This document shows, one piece after another, positions 51,174-60,094 of a stretch of DNA of 64,000 bases. Origin of the DNA: Aquitalea aquatilis (GTDB lineage: Bacteria; Pseudomonadota; Gammaproteobacteria; Burkholderiales; Chromobacteriaceae); assembly GCF_005155025.1 (NCBI RefSeq), contig NZ_CP039731.1, positions 496,001 through 560,000 on the forward strand, written 5' to 3'. Position 1 is the stretch's first letter. The number at the start of each line of letters is the position of its first letter. The notes under the pieces were generated by a model. It was not told where the DNA came from. It saw only the letters and a list, made by a program, of their open reading frames with translations, and did no database searches. A program made the position numbers and the translations under genes.

Positions 51174-52076
51174 TCAGAAGGGCAGCACCAGCTTGGCCCA
51201 CAGCGAACTGCCCTCTGGCCGGTTGCGCACGGCAAACTCCTTGAGCAGCCTCACTTCCAGCCCCGCCTTGCCCAATTGCACCCGCGCGGCCGGGCCGATG
51301 GCAAAAGCTTGGCCACGGAAACCATCGCCATTCACCACCTGGCCATGCTGGGTGTCGTCGGTAGTCTGCTTGACGAAATAGCCATTCAGCCCCAGCCGCC
51401 AGTCCGGGCTGACGGCATAGCTGAGTGCATAGTCAAAGTGAAACAGCTGGCCTGACTGATAGTCAGTGGCGCGGTTTTTGCTGTTGAAGGTGTAGGTGAT
51501 CTTGGCCGAAGCCTCCCAGCCACTGGCCGGCAGCCAGGACAAGGCCAGCACCGGGCGCAGCGAATAATAGTTATTGCCCAGATTGAGCATGCTGTGCTGG
51601 TCGTAGCTGCCGGTGGGCAGCGAGATATCCAGTGCCAGCACGCTATGCAATGGCCCCTCATCCCCCCACGCCAGCAGCGGCCCAACCACACTGTCCCCCA
51701 GCCCGCTGCGGCTGGCATGTTGCCCACCGGCATCCAGACTGAGCGTGGGCAGGGCGGTGAGTACAAAGCCACCCAGTCGCCCACCCCATAGCTGGCTATC
51801 CGACATATACAGCAGCCGGGGCACCAGCACATCGGCAGTCAGGCCGAAACCCGGTACTGAAGACTCTCCCGCCCCATTATTGAACTGGCTGGCGTGATAG
51901 TGGTTGTAGTAGAACACGCCATACCAGCCGGCCGGCGGCAAGGCTCCGGCCAGAAAGCCTTCGGCCCCGACGCCGATGGTATCGGCACCAGACTGGGTGG
52001 CCTGCGCCGGAGAGGACAGCAGTACGCCAGCCAGCAGGGTAACTGCCAGCAGCGGCATGGATTGTTTGATTCGCAT
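51174..52076 (-). CDS. Outer-membrane channel-like protein (phenol-degradation MetA family type)
   Basis: A 300-residue exported protein with a signal peptide (about 1-25, cleaved near AQA). The rest is alternating short hydrophobic/polar strands ending in an aromatic residue (LWAKLVLPF), the sign of an outer-membrane beta-barrel. The opening GAEGFLAGALPPAGWYGVFYYNHYHA resembles the family called MetA-pathway of phenol degradation transporters (quoted in part: LPPAGWYGVFYYNHY). ATG at 52076 has GAGG 9 bases upstream. It follows the MFS gene on the same strand, suggesting uptake of an aromatic or other small hydrophobic substrate. Function inferred. Confidence 0.75.
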   Translation of the reverse strand: MRIKQSMPLLAVTLLAGVLLSSPAQATQSGADTIGVGAEGFLAGALPPAGWYGVFYYNHYHASQFNNGAGESSVPGFGLTADVLVPRLLYMSDSQLWGGRLGGFVLTALPTLSLDAGGQHASRSGLGDSVVGPLLAWGDEGPLHSVLALDISLPTGSYDQHSMLNLGNNYYSLRPVLALSWLPASGWEASAKITYTFNSKNRATDYQSGQLFHFDYALSYAVSPDWRLGLNGYFVKQTTDDTQHGQVVNGDGFRGQAFAIGPAARVQLGKAGLEVRLLKEFAVRNRPEGSSLWAKLVLPF

Positions 52077-52144
52077 GATGATTGACCTCGATGGCCGCAG
52101 CAGGGGCCTGCCCTGCCCGGCGAAATGGGAAGGTACAGCAGGGT

Positions 52145-53389
52145 TTAGCGGGTAGCGGCATCGCTGCTGCACAAGGCGGCAGCGGACAGCACACGACGCG
52201 GCGCGGTTTCACGCAGGCCCAGCGACAGCAAGGCCGGTAGCAGCGCGGCCACCATGGCAATCCACATCACCACGGGCAGGCCGTAGCGGTCGGCGGCCAT
52301 GCCGGCTGCAGTCGGGGCGACAAAACCGCCCACCAGTTCCCCCACGCCCATGATCATGCCCAGCGCCGTGGCAATGACGGTGGGTGACACGGTTTCGGCC
52401 GGAATGGTGGCCATGAACAGGGTGAAACAGCCCAGCCCGGTATAGGTGAGAAACACCAGCAGCAGCAGGGTGGTGAAGTCGTTTACCTGTAACAACACCA
52501 GCGGGCAGCAGGCGGCGATCAGCGAAAACAGCACCATGGCTGGCTTGCGGCCGATACGGTCGGAAATGGCCGGCACCAGCGCGCCCCACACCACCCAGGC
52601 CACGCCCAGGCTGCTCATCACCGCGCCCATGCTGGCAGGGGTCAGCCCCTTTACCTGCACCAGGAAGGTGGGCGTAAAGGAGATCAGGATGATGAACCAG
52701 GTGATATAGCTGCAGGCAATCAGCACGCACAGCAGGATATTGCGATGGCCCAATAGCTGCGCCATGCCCTGTACTGGCAAGCTGTGGCGCACGGTCAGCG
52801 CGGCGGACGAGGCATGCGGAGCCCGCTCGCTGACATGACGCCAGATCAGCCAGGCAATCAGCAGACCGGGGATGCAGGACAGGTAAAACGCCGTGCGCCA
52901 GCCATAAGCCGTGGCCAACGCAATCAATAGCGGCGGTCCGATCACCGCACCGAGCAAGCCGGGGGCCGAGCCATTGACGATGCCCATATTGAAGCCACGG
53001 CGCGCCGGGGTAGAGGCCTCGGCCAACATGGACTGGGCAATCGGCAGCACCGGCCCTTCAGCCACGCCCATCAGCGCCCGGAACAACAGCAGGCTGACAA
53101 AGCCGCCAACCAGCCCGGAGGCCGCCGAAAACAGCGAAAACGCCAGCACCGCCAGCAGCAGCATGGGTTTGCGTGCCTGCAAGCGGTCGGACAAGGCCCC
53201 CAGTCCCACGCCGGACAAGGACCAGGTCAGCGCCAGGGCCGAGGCCAGCATGCCCAGCTGGGCATTGTCCAGATGCAGTTCGGCGGCGATGAAGGGGAAC
53301 AGGAAGGATAGCGCCAGCCGGTCGAAAAACACGAAACCGAAACTGAGCGCCAGAATGCCCAGCAGCTTGTTTTCATAGGAGAGTCGCAT
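52145..53389 (-). CDS. MFS transporter
   Basis: A 414-residue major facilitator with 12 predicted TM helices. The loop between helices 2 and 3 reads GALSDRLQARKP, the A-like motif. The second half has the counterpart PAISDRIGRKP. This is the anion/cation or aromatic-acid symporter style of MFS. GGGAGG lies 8 bases before ATG. It lies between the AraC gene and the outer-membrane protein, all on the minus strand, and is probably co-regulated with the GMC dehydrogenase. Substrate unknown. Confidence 0.9.
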   Translation of the reverse strand: MRLSYENKLLGILALSFGFVFFDRLALSFLFPFIAAELHLDNAQLGMLASALALTWSLSGVGLGALSDRLQARKPMLLLAVLAFSLFSAASGLVGGFVSLLLFRALMGVAEGPVLPIAQSMLAEASTPARRGFNMGIVNGSAPGLLGAVIGPPLLIALATAYGWRTAFYLSCIPGLLIAWLIWRHVSERAPHASSAALTVRHSLPVQGMAQLLGHRNILLCVLIACSYITWFIILISFTPTFLVQVKGLTPASMGAVMSSLGVAWVVWGALVPAISDRIGRKPAMVLFSLIAACCPLVLLQVNDFTTLLLLVFLTYTGLGCFTLFMATIPAETVSPTVIATALGMIMGVGELVGGFVAPTAAGMAADRYGLPVVMWIAMVAALLPALLSLGLRETAPRRVLSAAALCSSDAATR

Positions 53390-53613
53390 GCTGGTGCCCT
53401 CCCCTGGTGACTGGCTGGCGGATACGCGCCAGCAAAATGGCGAATGGCATGACTAAGTCTCCTCTTTATTGTGATGAACACGACGGCCTGTTGCGACCGT
53501 GAGGACACTGTAGCCACTGCCCGAACGCCATCCTTGCCTGAGCCGGACGCCGCCGTTATCCGCAGCAGACATGGCGCGGGCAGGCGGCCATCAGGCTGCG
53601 GGTATGGTCGGGT

Positions 53614-54594
53614 CTAGCGCGGGCCGGACTGGGCGCGGCCTTGCAGGCGGGTATGGCTGGGCGTTTCGCCAAAACGCTGTTTGTAGCTGCGGCAGAAATG
53701 GGCGATGTGATTGAAGCCCCAGCGGAAGGCCAGCTCGCTCACTGACAAGTGGCGCAGCGCCGGGTCTTGCAGATCGATGCGGCAACGCTCCAGTCGCCGC
53801 CCCCACAGATAGCGGCTGACCGACAGGCCTTCCTGCTCGAAAATGCGTGCCAGCTGGCGGGCAGACAGCCCCAGCGCGCGGCTGATGCGCTCACCGTCCA
53901 GCTCGTCTTCGGTCAGGTGCTGCTCGATATAGGCCTTGGCGCGCCACAGGCTGCACAGGGTGGATTTGCCGGCCAGCGCCTGGCCGCACTGCACGGCCCA
54001 CAAGGAATGCAGCCATTCCAGTAGCTGGCTGGCCTGATGCTCGCGTGCAGCCGCCTGTGCCTGTACTCCTTCAGCCAGCAACTGGCGTACCGCCTGCGGC
54101 CCCCAGCCGGCAATACCGACACTGTGATCTATCTTGACCAGCCCCTTCCCCTGCCAGCTGCCCACCTGCTGCTCGAACAGCTGGCGCGGGATATCCAGCA
54201 CCGCCATTTCCATCTGGTCGGGAAAGCCATGGCCATAGGGCTGGGCGGTGTCATACAACACCACATCACCCGGCACATGCAGCGCGCAGTCCACCCCCTG
54301 ATGGCTGAAACCACGCCCCTGCAGCATCAGGCAGGCAAAGATGCTGTCGCGGCCATCATGGCGGATGCTGTGGCCGCTGCGGGCCACGGCATGGGCATTG
54401 GCCTGAATGGTGGCCATGCGGAACAGGCCGAAGTCCTGATAGCGCAGGCTGGCGTCCAGCTCCTGTTCTGGCTGACGCTGGCACTCCACATCAATCAGCA
54501 GCTGCCCTACTTGTTCGCGCCAGAAATCCACCCGTTCGCTGCGGCTGACTGCACGGGTGGAAATGCTGACATCCGTCAGCGCGCGGGCCGTCAT
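53614..54594 (-). CDS. AraC-family transcriptional regulator
   Basis: A 326-residue activator. The N-terminal AraC-binding-like domain (about 10-185, of the FeaR type) is followed by two helix-turn-helix motifs at the C-terminus (about 225-320): SRALGLSARQLARIFEQEG and VSELAFRWGFNHIAHFCRSYK. ATG at 54594 has CGGGAG 6 bases upstream. The start overlaps the stop of a 31-codon upstream ORF with a very strong ribosome site, so its translation is probably coupled to that leader. It likely activates the MFS/outer-membrane/GMC genes beside it. Confidence 0.92.
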   Translation of the reverse strand: MTARALTDVSISTRAVSRSERVDFWREQVGQLLIDVECQRQPEQELDASLRYQDFGLFRMATIQANAHAVARSGHSIRHDGRDSIFACLMLQGRGFSHQGVDCALHVPGDVVLYDTAQPYGHGFPDQMEMAVLDIPRQLFEQQVGSWQGKGLVKIDHSVGIAGWGPQAVRQLLAEGVQAQAAAREHQASQLLEWLHSLWAVQCGQALAGKSTLCSLWRAKAYIEQHLTEDELDGERISRALGLSARQLARIFEQEGLSVSRYLWGRRLERCRIDLQDPALRHLSVSELAFRWGFNHIAHFCRSYKQRFGETPSHTRLQGRAQSGPR

Positions 54595-54686
54595 CGGCAG
54601 CTCCCGGCAGACAGCGAACAAGGTGCAGGACAGCACATGGCAGGCGGCCACGCAGGCCGGCCAGCGCGGCGGGTAATGGTGTTCAT
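54591..54686 (-). CDS. Cys-rich 31-residue leader ORF upstream of the AraC gene
   Basis: A small frame reads MNTITRRAGRPAWPPAM and then CCPAPCSLSAGSCR. GGAGGAGAAACC just before ATG is a near-perfect ribosome site, much better than that of the AraC gene. Its TGA overlaps the AraC ATG (ATGA), the usual sign of translational coupling. The C-terminal half has four Cys, including a Cys-Cys pair. A regulatory leader peptide is more likely than a stable protein. Sequence alone does not prove that it is made. Confidence 0.6.
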   Translation of the reverse strand: MNTITRRAGRPAWPPAMCCPAPCSLSAGSCR

Positions 54687-54844
54687 GGTTTCTCCTCCGG
54701 GTGGCCCTCTTGCGCGGGGCCGTACAGCCGGCGGTGTCATCACCACTCGGCCTGGCCAGACACGGAAATGGCCCGTGCCTGACATTGCTCCATATTATTA
54801 ACATGTTAAGCAAAGTCAAGACCGGCCATCAGCCAGCCACAGGC

Positions 54845-55624
54845 TTACCAGCCGTTTTCCAGCACCAGATGCCCCGGAGCGCTCAGCCGGCTCAGGCGAA
54901 AGCCCATTTTCATCAGTTGGCGGTGGGTATCCTCCACCATGGCTGGATTACCACAGATCATGAAACGTGAGCGTTCCACCGTCAGTGGCAGGCCGGCGGC
55001 CTCCGCCAGTTCGCCACTAGCCAGCAAGGCCGGAATGCGCTGCTGCAACATGCCGGGCTCAGCCTGACGCGTCACCACCGGCAGATACTGCAGCCGCTCG
55101 CCCCACTCCGCCCACAAGGGATGCTGGCGCAAGGCGGCGATTTCTTCGCGATAGGCCAGCTCGCCGGCATCGCGCACGCAATGCACCAGCACGATATGGG
55201 CAAAGCGCTGCCACACTTCCGGCTGCTGCAGAATGGACAGATAGGGAGCCAGGCCGGTGCCGGTGGCCAGCAGCCACAGGTCTTCGCCGTCCGGCAGGCG
55301 GTCTACCGTGAAAAAGCCATTTGCCTTGTTGTCCAGCAGCACTTCATCGCCGGGCTGCAAGCGGGCCAGGCGTGAGGTGAACAGTCCATCCGGCACCACG
55401 ATGGAGAAGAATTCCAGATGCTCGTCCCAGTTGGCCGAGCACATGGAATAAGCACGCCACACCATGCCGCCGTTTTCCAGCGGCAGGCCGAGCCGGGCAA
55501 ACTGGCCGGGCGCAAAGCGCCAGGATTCCGGGCGACTCAGGCGGAAGCTAAGCAGCTTGTCGTGCCAGTGCTTGATCGAAAGGATGGGCTGACGGGTGAA
55601 TTTCTCTGCGGCAGGGGCGCTCAT
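54845..55624 (-). CDS. fpr: Ferredoxin-NADP+ reductase
   Basis: A 259-residue FAD flavoprotein exchanging electrons between NADPH and ferredoxin or flavodoxin. FAD binding is by RAYSMCS (RxYS), the NADP-binding loop is GTGLAPYLSI, then MICGNPAMV, and the C-terminal tail is ENGW, near the usual aromatic end that covers the flavin. The length matches bacterial subclass I Fpr (about 258). AGG lies 8 bases before ATG. It is usually linked to iron or oxidative stress; no regulator site was identified here. Confidence 0.93.
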   Translation of the reverse strand: MSAPAAEKFTRQPILSIKHWHDKLLSFRLSRPESWRFAPGQFARLGLPLENGGMVWRAYSMCSANWDEHLEFFSIVVPDGLFTSRLARLQPGDEVLLDNKANGFFTVDRLPDGEDLWLLATGTGLAPYLSILQQPEVWQRFAHIVLVHCVRDAGELAYREEIAALRQHPLWAEWGERLQYLPVVTRQAEPGMLQQRIPALLASGELAEAAGLPLTVERSRFMICGNPAMVEDTHRQLMKMGFRLSRLSAPGHLVLENGW

Positions 55625-55726
55625 GGCAAATACCTGATTAATTTACTCGGGTAATTTAGCGCAAAGGGCTGGCAGCGGCAAGCCGCACACGGCTTGCCGC
55701 CATAAGCGGTTTATCCTGCCAGCCGC

Positions 55727-56872
55727 TTAATCGGCCAAGGCCTGGGCCAGATCCGCCAGAATGTCTTCGATGTCTTCCACGCCGATGGACAGGCGCAGCC
55801 CGCCCTCGCGGATACCCAGTGCGGCCTTCTGCTCTGGTGGCATGCCGCCGTGCGACATGGTGTAGCTGTGATTGACCAGTGACTCCACCCCGCCCAGCGA
55901 TTCGGCCAGGGCAAACAGCTGCAGCTTGCTGGCGACACGGCTGGCTTCGGCGCGGCTGTCTTCCTTCAGCCAGATGGTGATGATGCCGCCAAAACGGCGC
56001 ATCTGCTGCTTGGCAATCGCATGGCCGGGATGGTCGGCAAAGCCGGGGAAGAACACCTTTTCCACCTTGGGATGGCCCTGCAAGAAAGCCGCCACTTGCT
56101 CGGCATTGTCGCAGTGGCGATCCATGCGCAGATGCAGGGTCTTGATGCCGCGCAGGGTGAGGAAGCAATCCTGTGGCCCCGGCACGCCGCCGGCCGAGTT
56201 CTGGATGAACTTGATGTCGGTAAACAGCTGCTCGTCATTAACCGCCACCAGCCCCAGCAGCACATCAGAATGGCCGCCCAGATATTTGGTGGCCGAATGC
56301 ACCACGATGTCGGCCCCCAGATCGAGCGGGTTTTGCAGATAAGGGGTGGCAAAGGTGCTGTCCACTGCCACCTTGGTGCCATGCTGATGGGCAATGGCCG
56401 ACAGCGCGCTGATATCCACCAGATTCAGCAAGGGGTTGGTGGGCGATTCCAGCCACAGCAGCTTGGTGCGTTCGCTGATGATGCCGGCCAGATTGGCGGC
56501 GTCAGTCAGGTCGGCAAAGGTCACGGTGATGCCGGCCGGCTCCATCACCTTGGTCAGCAGACGGTAGGCACCGCCGTACAGGTCGGCCACGGCAATGACT
56601 TCATCACCCGGCTTCAGCGTGGCACGCAGCACGGCATCAACGGCGGCCATGCCGCTGGCAAAGGCCAGACCATGCTTGGCGTTTTCCAGGCTGGCCAGGC
56701 AGCTTTCCAGCGCGGCGCGGGTGGGGGTGCCGGTACGGGCATAGGCAAAGGGCAGTTGCTCGCCGATTTCGGCAAACTCGAACACCGAGGTCTGGTAGAT
56801 CGGCGGCATTACCGCGCGGCTGTGCTGGCTGCTGTCATGGCCGGAGTGGATGGTCTTGGTGGCAAATTTCAT
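55727..56872 (-). CDS. Cystathionine gamma-synthase/lyase-type PLP enzyme
   Basis: A 381-residue trans-sulfuration enzyme (Cys/Met metabolism PLP family). It opens MKFATKTIHSGHDSS, with the PLP-binding Lys in HSATKYLGGHSDVLLG and the conserved ending region LRLSIGVEDIEDIL. Such proteins act as cystathionine gamma-synthase, gamma-lyase or O-acylhomoserine sulfhydrylase, and motifs do not separate these safely. AGGA lies 8 bases before ATG at 56872; longer frames upstream are unsupported. It is not in an operon with a homoserine acyltransferase here. Confidence 0.9.
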   Translation of the reverse strand: MKFATKTIHSGHDSSQHSRAVMPPIYQTSVFEFAEIGEQLPFAYARTGTPTRAALESCLASLENAKHGLAFASGMAAVDAVLRATLKPGDEVIAVADLYGGAYRLLTKVMEPAGITVTFADLTDAANLAGIISERTKLLWLESPTNPLLNLVDISALSAIAHQHGTKVAVDSTFATPYLQNPLDLGADIVVHSATKYLGGHSDVLLGLVAVNDEQLFTDIKFIQNSAGGVPGPQDCFLTLRGIKTLHLRMDRHCDNAEQVAAFLQGHPKVEKVFFPGFADHPGHAIAKQQMRRFGGIITIWLKEDSRAEASRVASKLQLFALAESLGGVESLVNHSYTMSHGGMPPEQKAALGIREGGLRLSIGVEDIEDILADLAQALAD

Positions 56873-57092
56873 GATGTATTCCTGATTTTTCGCTGCTGCA
56901 GCCCACCGCCAGCGAGTTGAATAGCCCCGGAGGGCACACCATACCGCTGGCATGAGCAAAAGCACGATCACTGCAAAACCCGGCAGCTTGCCGGCATTTT
57001 CTTGATTATTCCCAATAATCCGCCGCAATTTTCTTTACAGCGCCATCGATTGGGGCTATTTTTCGCCGTTTCAGATTCAAACGGCTGTACGA

Positions 57093-58847
57093 ATGAAGCT
57101 AGAACGCGCTTTTGACATTCTCTTTCACCAACTGGAAACCCTGCCGCGCGCAGATTGCCTGTCTGCCAAAACCGGCAAGCAATGGCAGTCGCTCAGCAGC
57201 GCCGACGTGATGGAGGCGGTCAATGCCGTCAGCCTGGGCCTGCTGCAACTGGGCATGGTACGCGGCGACAAGGTCGCCATCGCCGCCGACAACTGCCCGG
57301 CCTGGACCATCGTCGATCTCGCCCTGCAACAGATCGGGGCCATCAGTGTACCGCTCTACCCCACCTGCACGCTGGATGATGCACGCTATATCCTGGCTCA
57401 TGCCGAGGTCAAGCTGGCCTTCGTCGGCAGCGCTGCCCTGCACAAAAAACTGTCGCAGGCGCTGGATGGACGCAGCTGCCCGCTATACGCACTGAGTCCG
57501 CTGGCCGGGCTACCCACCTGGACCGAGCTGCGCGAGGCCGGCCGCCATGGCGACCTGCGCCAGCTGGCTGCACTGCGCAACAGCATCCAGGCCGATGAGG
57601 TGTTCACCATCATCTACACCTCGGGCACCACCGGCCGCGCCAAGGGTGTGATGCTGTCGCACCGCAATGTGGTCAGCACCGTCATTGCCACCGCCGAGCA
57701 CACCCGCCTGCCGCCTGGTCAATGCCGGGCGCTGAGTTTTCTGCCGCTGTCGCACATCTTCGAGCGCGCCGGCGTGTTGTACTACCTGCTCACCGGCACC
57801 GGCGTGTATTTTGCCAGCGTCGACAGCCTGTCCACCAGCCTGAGCGAAGTGCGCCCGCATACTTTCAGCGCGGTGCCGCGCGTGCTGGAAAAAGTGCATG
57901 AAAAACTGGTGGGCAAAGCCAAGGAACTGTCTGGCTGGCGTCGCCGCCTCTACCTGTGGGCGATTAGCCGTGCCGAAGCCTATCAGCCGGATCAGCCGCC
58001 ACGCGGCTTGGCTGCACTGCAACACGCGATTGCCGACCGGCTGGTCTACCGCAAGTGGCGTGCCGCCATGGGTGGCGAGCTGCGCTGGGTGAATGTCGGC
58101 TCGGCGGCGCTGCAGCCACGGCTGGCGCGCCTGCTGTGGGCCAGCGGCATCGCGGTGGCCGAAGGCTATGGCATGAGCGAAACCGCGCCGGTGATCAGCG
58201 CCAATCCCTTTGCTGCAAAAGATGTGCGCATCGGCAGCGTGGGCATCCCGCTCCAGGGCGTGGAGCTGAAACTGGCCACCGATGGTGAAATCCTGGTGCG
58301 CGGGCCAAATGTCATGGTGGGCTATTACAAGGAGCCGGCACTCACCGCCGAAACCTTGCAAGACGGCTGGCTGCATACCGGTGATATCGGCGTGCTGGAG
58401 CAGGGTTATCTGCGCATTACCGACCGCAAGAAGGAAATGTTCAAGACCAGCAACGGCAAATACATCGCCCCACAATTGCTGGAAAACAAGCTGAAGGAAT
58501 CCGCCTTCATCGATCAGATCATGGTGGTGGGCGACGGACAGAAATTCGCTGCGGCGCTGATCGTGCCACTGTATGAACGGCTGCAGGAATGGTGCCAGGA
58601 ACATGGCATCGCTTACACTACCAATAGCGAGATGCGCCTGCATCCGCGCATCGTCGAGCTGATCGAGCGCGAAGTGAAACGCTTCAACCGTCACTTTGGC
58701 AGTTGGGAGCACATCAAGAAGTTTTCCCTGCTGGACAAGCCCTGGTGCGTGGACGCCGGTGAACTGGCCCCCACACTCAAGCTGCGGCGCAAGGTGATCA
58801 GCGAACGCTGCCGCGCCCTGATCGACAATATGTACCGCCACGCCTGA
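57093..58847 (+). CDS. Long-chain acyl-CoA synthetase (AMP-forming)
   Basis: A 584-residue adenylate-forming enzyme that activates fatty acids to acyl-CoA. The P-loop signature is YTSGTTGRAKGVMLSHRN, A5 is GYGMSETAP, and A7/A8 read GWLHTGDIGVLEQGYLRITDRKKEMFKTSNGKYIAP in outline (Asp and Arg-Lys catalytic residues present). The C-terminal Lys lies in the TLKLRRKVI region. It resembles the FadD15/long-chain FAA1 group more than classic FadD. The start at 57093 lacks a strong ribosome site. Confidence 0.9.
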   Translation: MKLERAFDILFHQLETLPRADCLSAKTGKQWQSLSSADVMEAVNAVSLGLLQLGMVRGDKVAIAADNCPAWTIVDLALQQIGAISVPLYPTCTLDDARYILAHAEVKLAFVGSAALHKKLSQALDGRSCPLYALSPLAGLPTWTELREAGRHGDLRQLAALRNSIQADEVFTIIYTSGTTGRAKGVMLSHRNVVSTVIATAEHTRLPPGQCRALSFLPLSHIFERAGVLYYLLTGTGVYFASVDSLSTSLSEVRPHTFSAVPRVLEKVHEKLVGKAKELSGWRRRLYLWAISRAEAYQPDQPPRGLAALQHAIADRLVYRKWRAAMGGELRWVNVGSAALQPRLARLLWASGIAVAEGYGMSETAPVISANPFAAKDVRIGSVGIPLQGVELKLATDGEILVRGPNVMVGYYKEPALTAETLQDGWLHTGDIGVLEQGYLRITDRKKEMFKTSNGKYIAPQLLENKLKESAFIDQIMVVGDGQKFAAALIVPLYERLQEWCQEHGIAYTTNSEMRLHPRIVELIEREVKRFNRHFGSWEHIKKFSLLDKPWCVDAGELAPTLKLRRKVISERCRALIDNMYRHA

Positions 58848-58903
58848 GCGCCGCGCCTGCTAGCGCGCCGGCCCCGGCTGGCGCCCAACACGCAGGAGCT
58901 TTC

Positions 58904-59299
58904 ATGATTGCCGCGATTGACCACATTGTGCTGACCACCGCCCACCTGGATGAGTGCATCGCTTTTTATTGCGATGCGCTGGGCATGACGCTGGAGCGCT
59001 TCATCGGTGGTACGCCGCCAGTAGAACGGCTGGCACTGCGCTTTGGCCGGCAAAAGATCAATATCCACGTGCGGGGCAAGGAGTTCGAGCCCAAGGCTCA
59101 CCTGCCCACGCCCGGCTCGCTTGATCTGTGCTTTGTTGCCGAGCTGCCGCTGACCGAGGTCATCCAGCAGCTGCAAGCTAGGCAGATTGCCATTGTCGAA
59201 GGCCCGGTGCAGCGTACCGGTGCCACGGGCAAGATCAACTCGGTCTATGTTCGCGACCCCGATCACAATCTGATCGAAATTTCCGAATACCTGTCCTAG
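58904..59299 (+). CDS. VOC/glyoxalase-superfamily protein
   Basis: A 131-residue single-domain vicinal-oxygen-chelate protein. It has the two beta-alpha-beta-beta-beta modules: AIDHIVLTTAHLDECIAFY with a metal-type His, and DPDHNLIEISEYLS with the metal-type Glu near the end. Family members include glyoxalases, antibiotic-resistance and dioxygenase-like proteins. No specific substrate is evident. AGGAG lies 5-6 bases before ATG. It is 56 bases after the acyl-CoA synthetase and could be co-transcribed with it. Confidence 0.85.
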   Translation: MIAAIDHIVLTTAHLDECIAFYCDALGMTLERFIGGTPPVERLALRFGRQKINIHVRGKEFEPKAHLPTPGSLDLCFVAELPLTEVIQQLQARQIAIVEGPVQRTGATGKINSVYVRDPDHNLIEISEYLS

Positions 59300-59321
59300 C
59301 TCGGCCCTTACGGGCAGTGGC

Positions 59322-59981
59322 TCAACGCTGGTGCGCCAGCTCCAGCTTGCGCTCCACCCGCTTCTGCAGGCGCTCGAAGCTGGCACTCATCATCCAGTAC
59401 AACGCAGCCGCGCCCAGGTAGAGCGGCAAGGGCTGGAAAGTCTGGGCAATCACTTCCTTGGTGGCCAGCATCAGCTCGGTGACGGTAATCACCGATACCA
59501 GCGAGGTGTCCTTGATCAGGCTGATCAGGGAGTTGGACAGGCTGGGCACCGACAGGCGCAGCGCTTGCGGCGCCACGATGTAGCGCATGGTCTGCCACCA
59601 GCTCAGGCCCAGCGACAGGCCGGCATCCCACTGGCCACGCTCCACCCCGGCAATACCGCCGCGCAGGCTTTCCGACAAATAAGCCGCCACATTCAGCGTC
59701 AGCGCCAGCACGCCGGCAGGCACCGGCTCCAGTTCGATGCCGATGCCAGGCAAGCCATAATAAATCACGAAAATCTGCACCAGCAGCGGCGTGCCGCGCA
59801 TGGCGCTGACGTAAAAAGCCACCAGCTGCGACAGCACCGGCACCTTGCCCACCCGCAGCAAGGCCACGACAAAGCCCAGCAGCAAACCCAGCACCATGGC
59901 CACCACCGCAAACATCAGCGTATACAGCGCGCCCTTGAGCATCACCGGCAAGGCGGCCTCGATCAGTCCTGCCCATTCCAT
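59322..59981 (-). CDS. Polar amino acid ABC transporter permease
   Basis: A 219-residue inner-membrane permease with about five TM helices, of the HisM/YecS type. The EAA loop LGLSWWQTMRYIVAPQALR contacts the ATPase. It lies 113 bases after the binding-protein gene on the same strand and should form one cystine-type uptake system with it. No ATP-binding subunit is next to it; another locus must supply it. ATG at 59981 is preferred over an upstream frame because only it starts close to the first helix. Confidence 0.92.
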   Translation of the reverse strand: MEWAGLIEAALPVMLKGALYTLMFAVVAMVLGLLLGFVVALLRVGKVPVLSQLVAFYVSAMRGTPLLVQIFVIYYGLPGIGIELEPVPAGVLALTLNVAAYLSESLRGGIAGVERGQWDAGLSLGLSWWQTMRYIVAPQALRLSVPSLSNSLISLIKDTSLVSVITVTELMLATKEVIAQTFQPLPLYLGAAALYWMMSASFERLQKRVERKLELAHQR

Positions 59982-60094
59982 GCATTCATCCCCGTTCAGA
60001 AACACCTGCGCCCCTGACCGGCAGGGGCGCAGCAATCAGCACATTCTAATGGTACTGACGGTAAAACACGATGCCCGCAAAGGGCCAGACCAGC

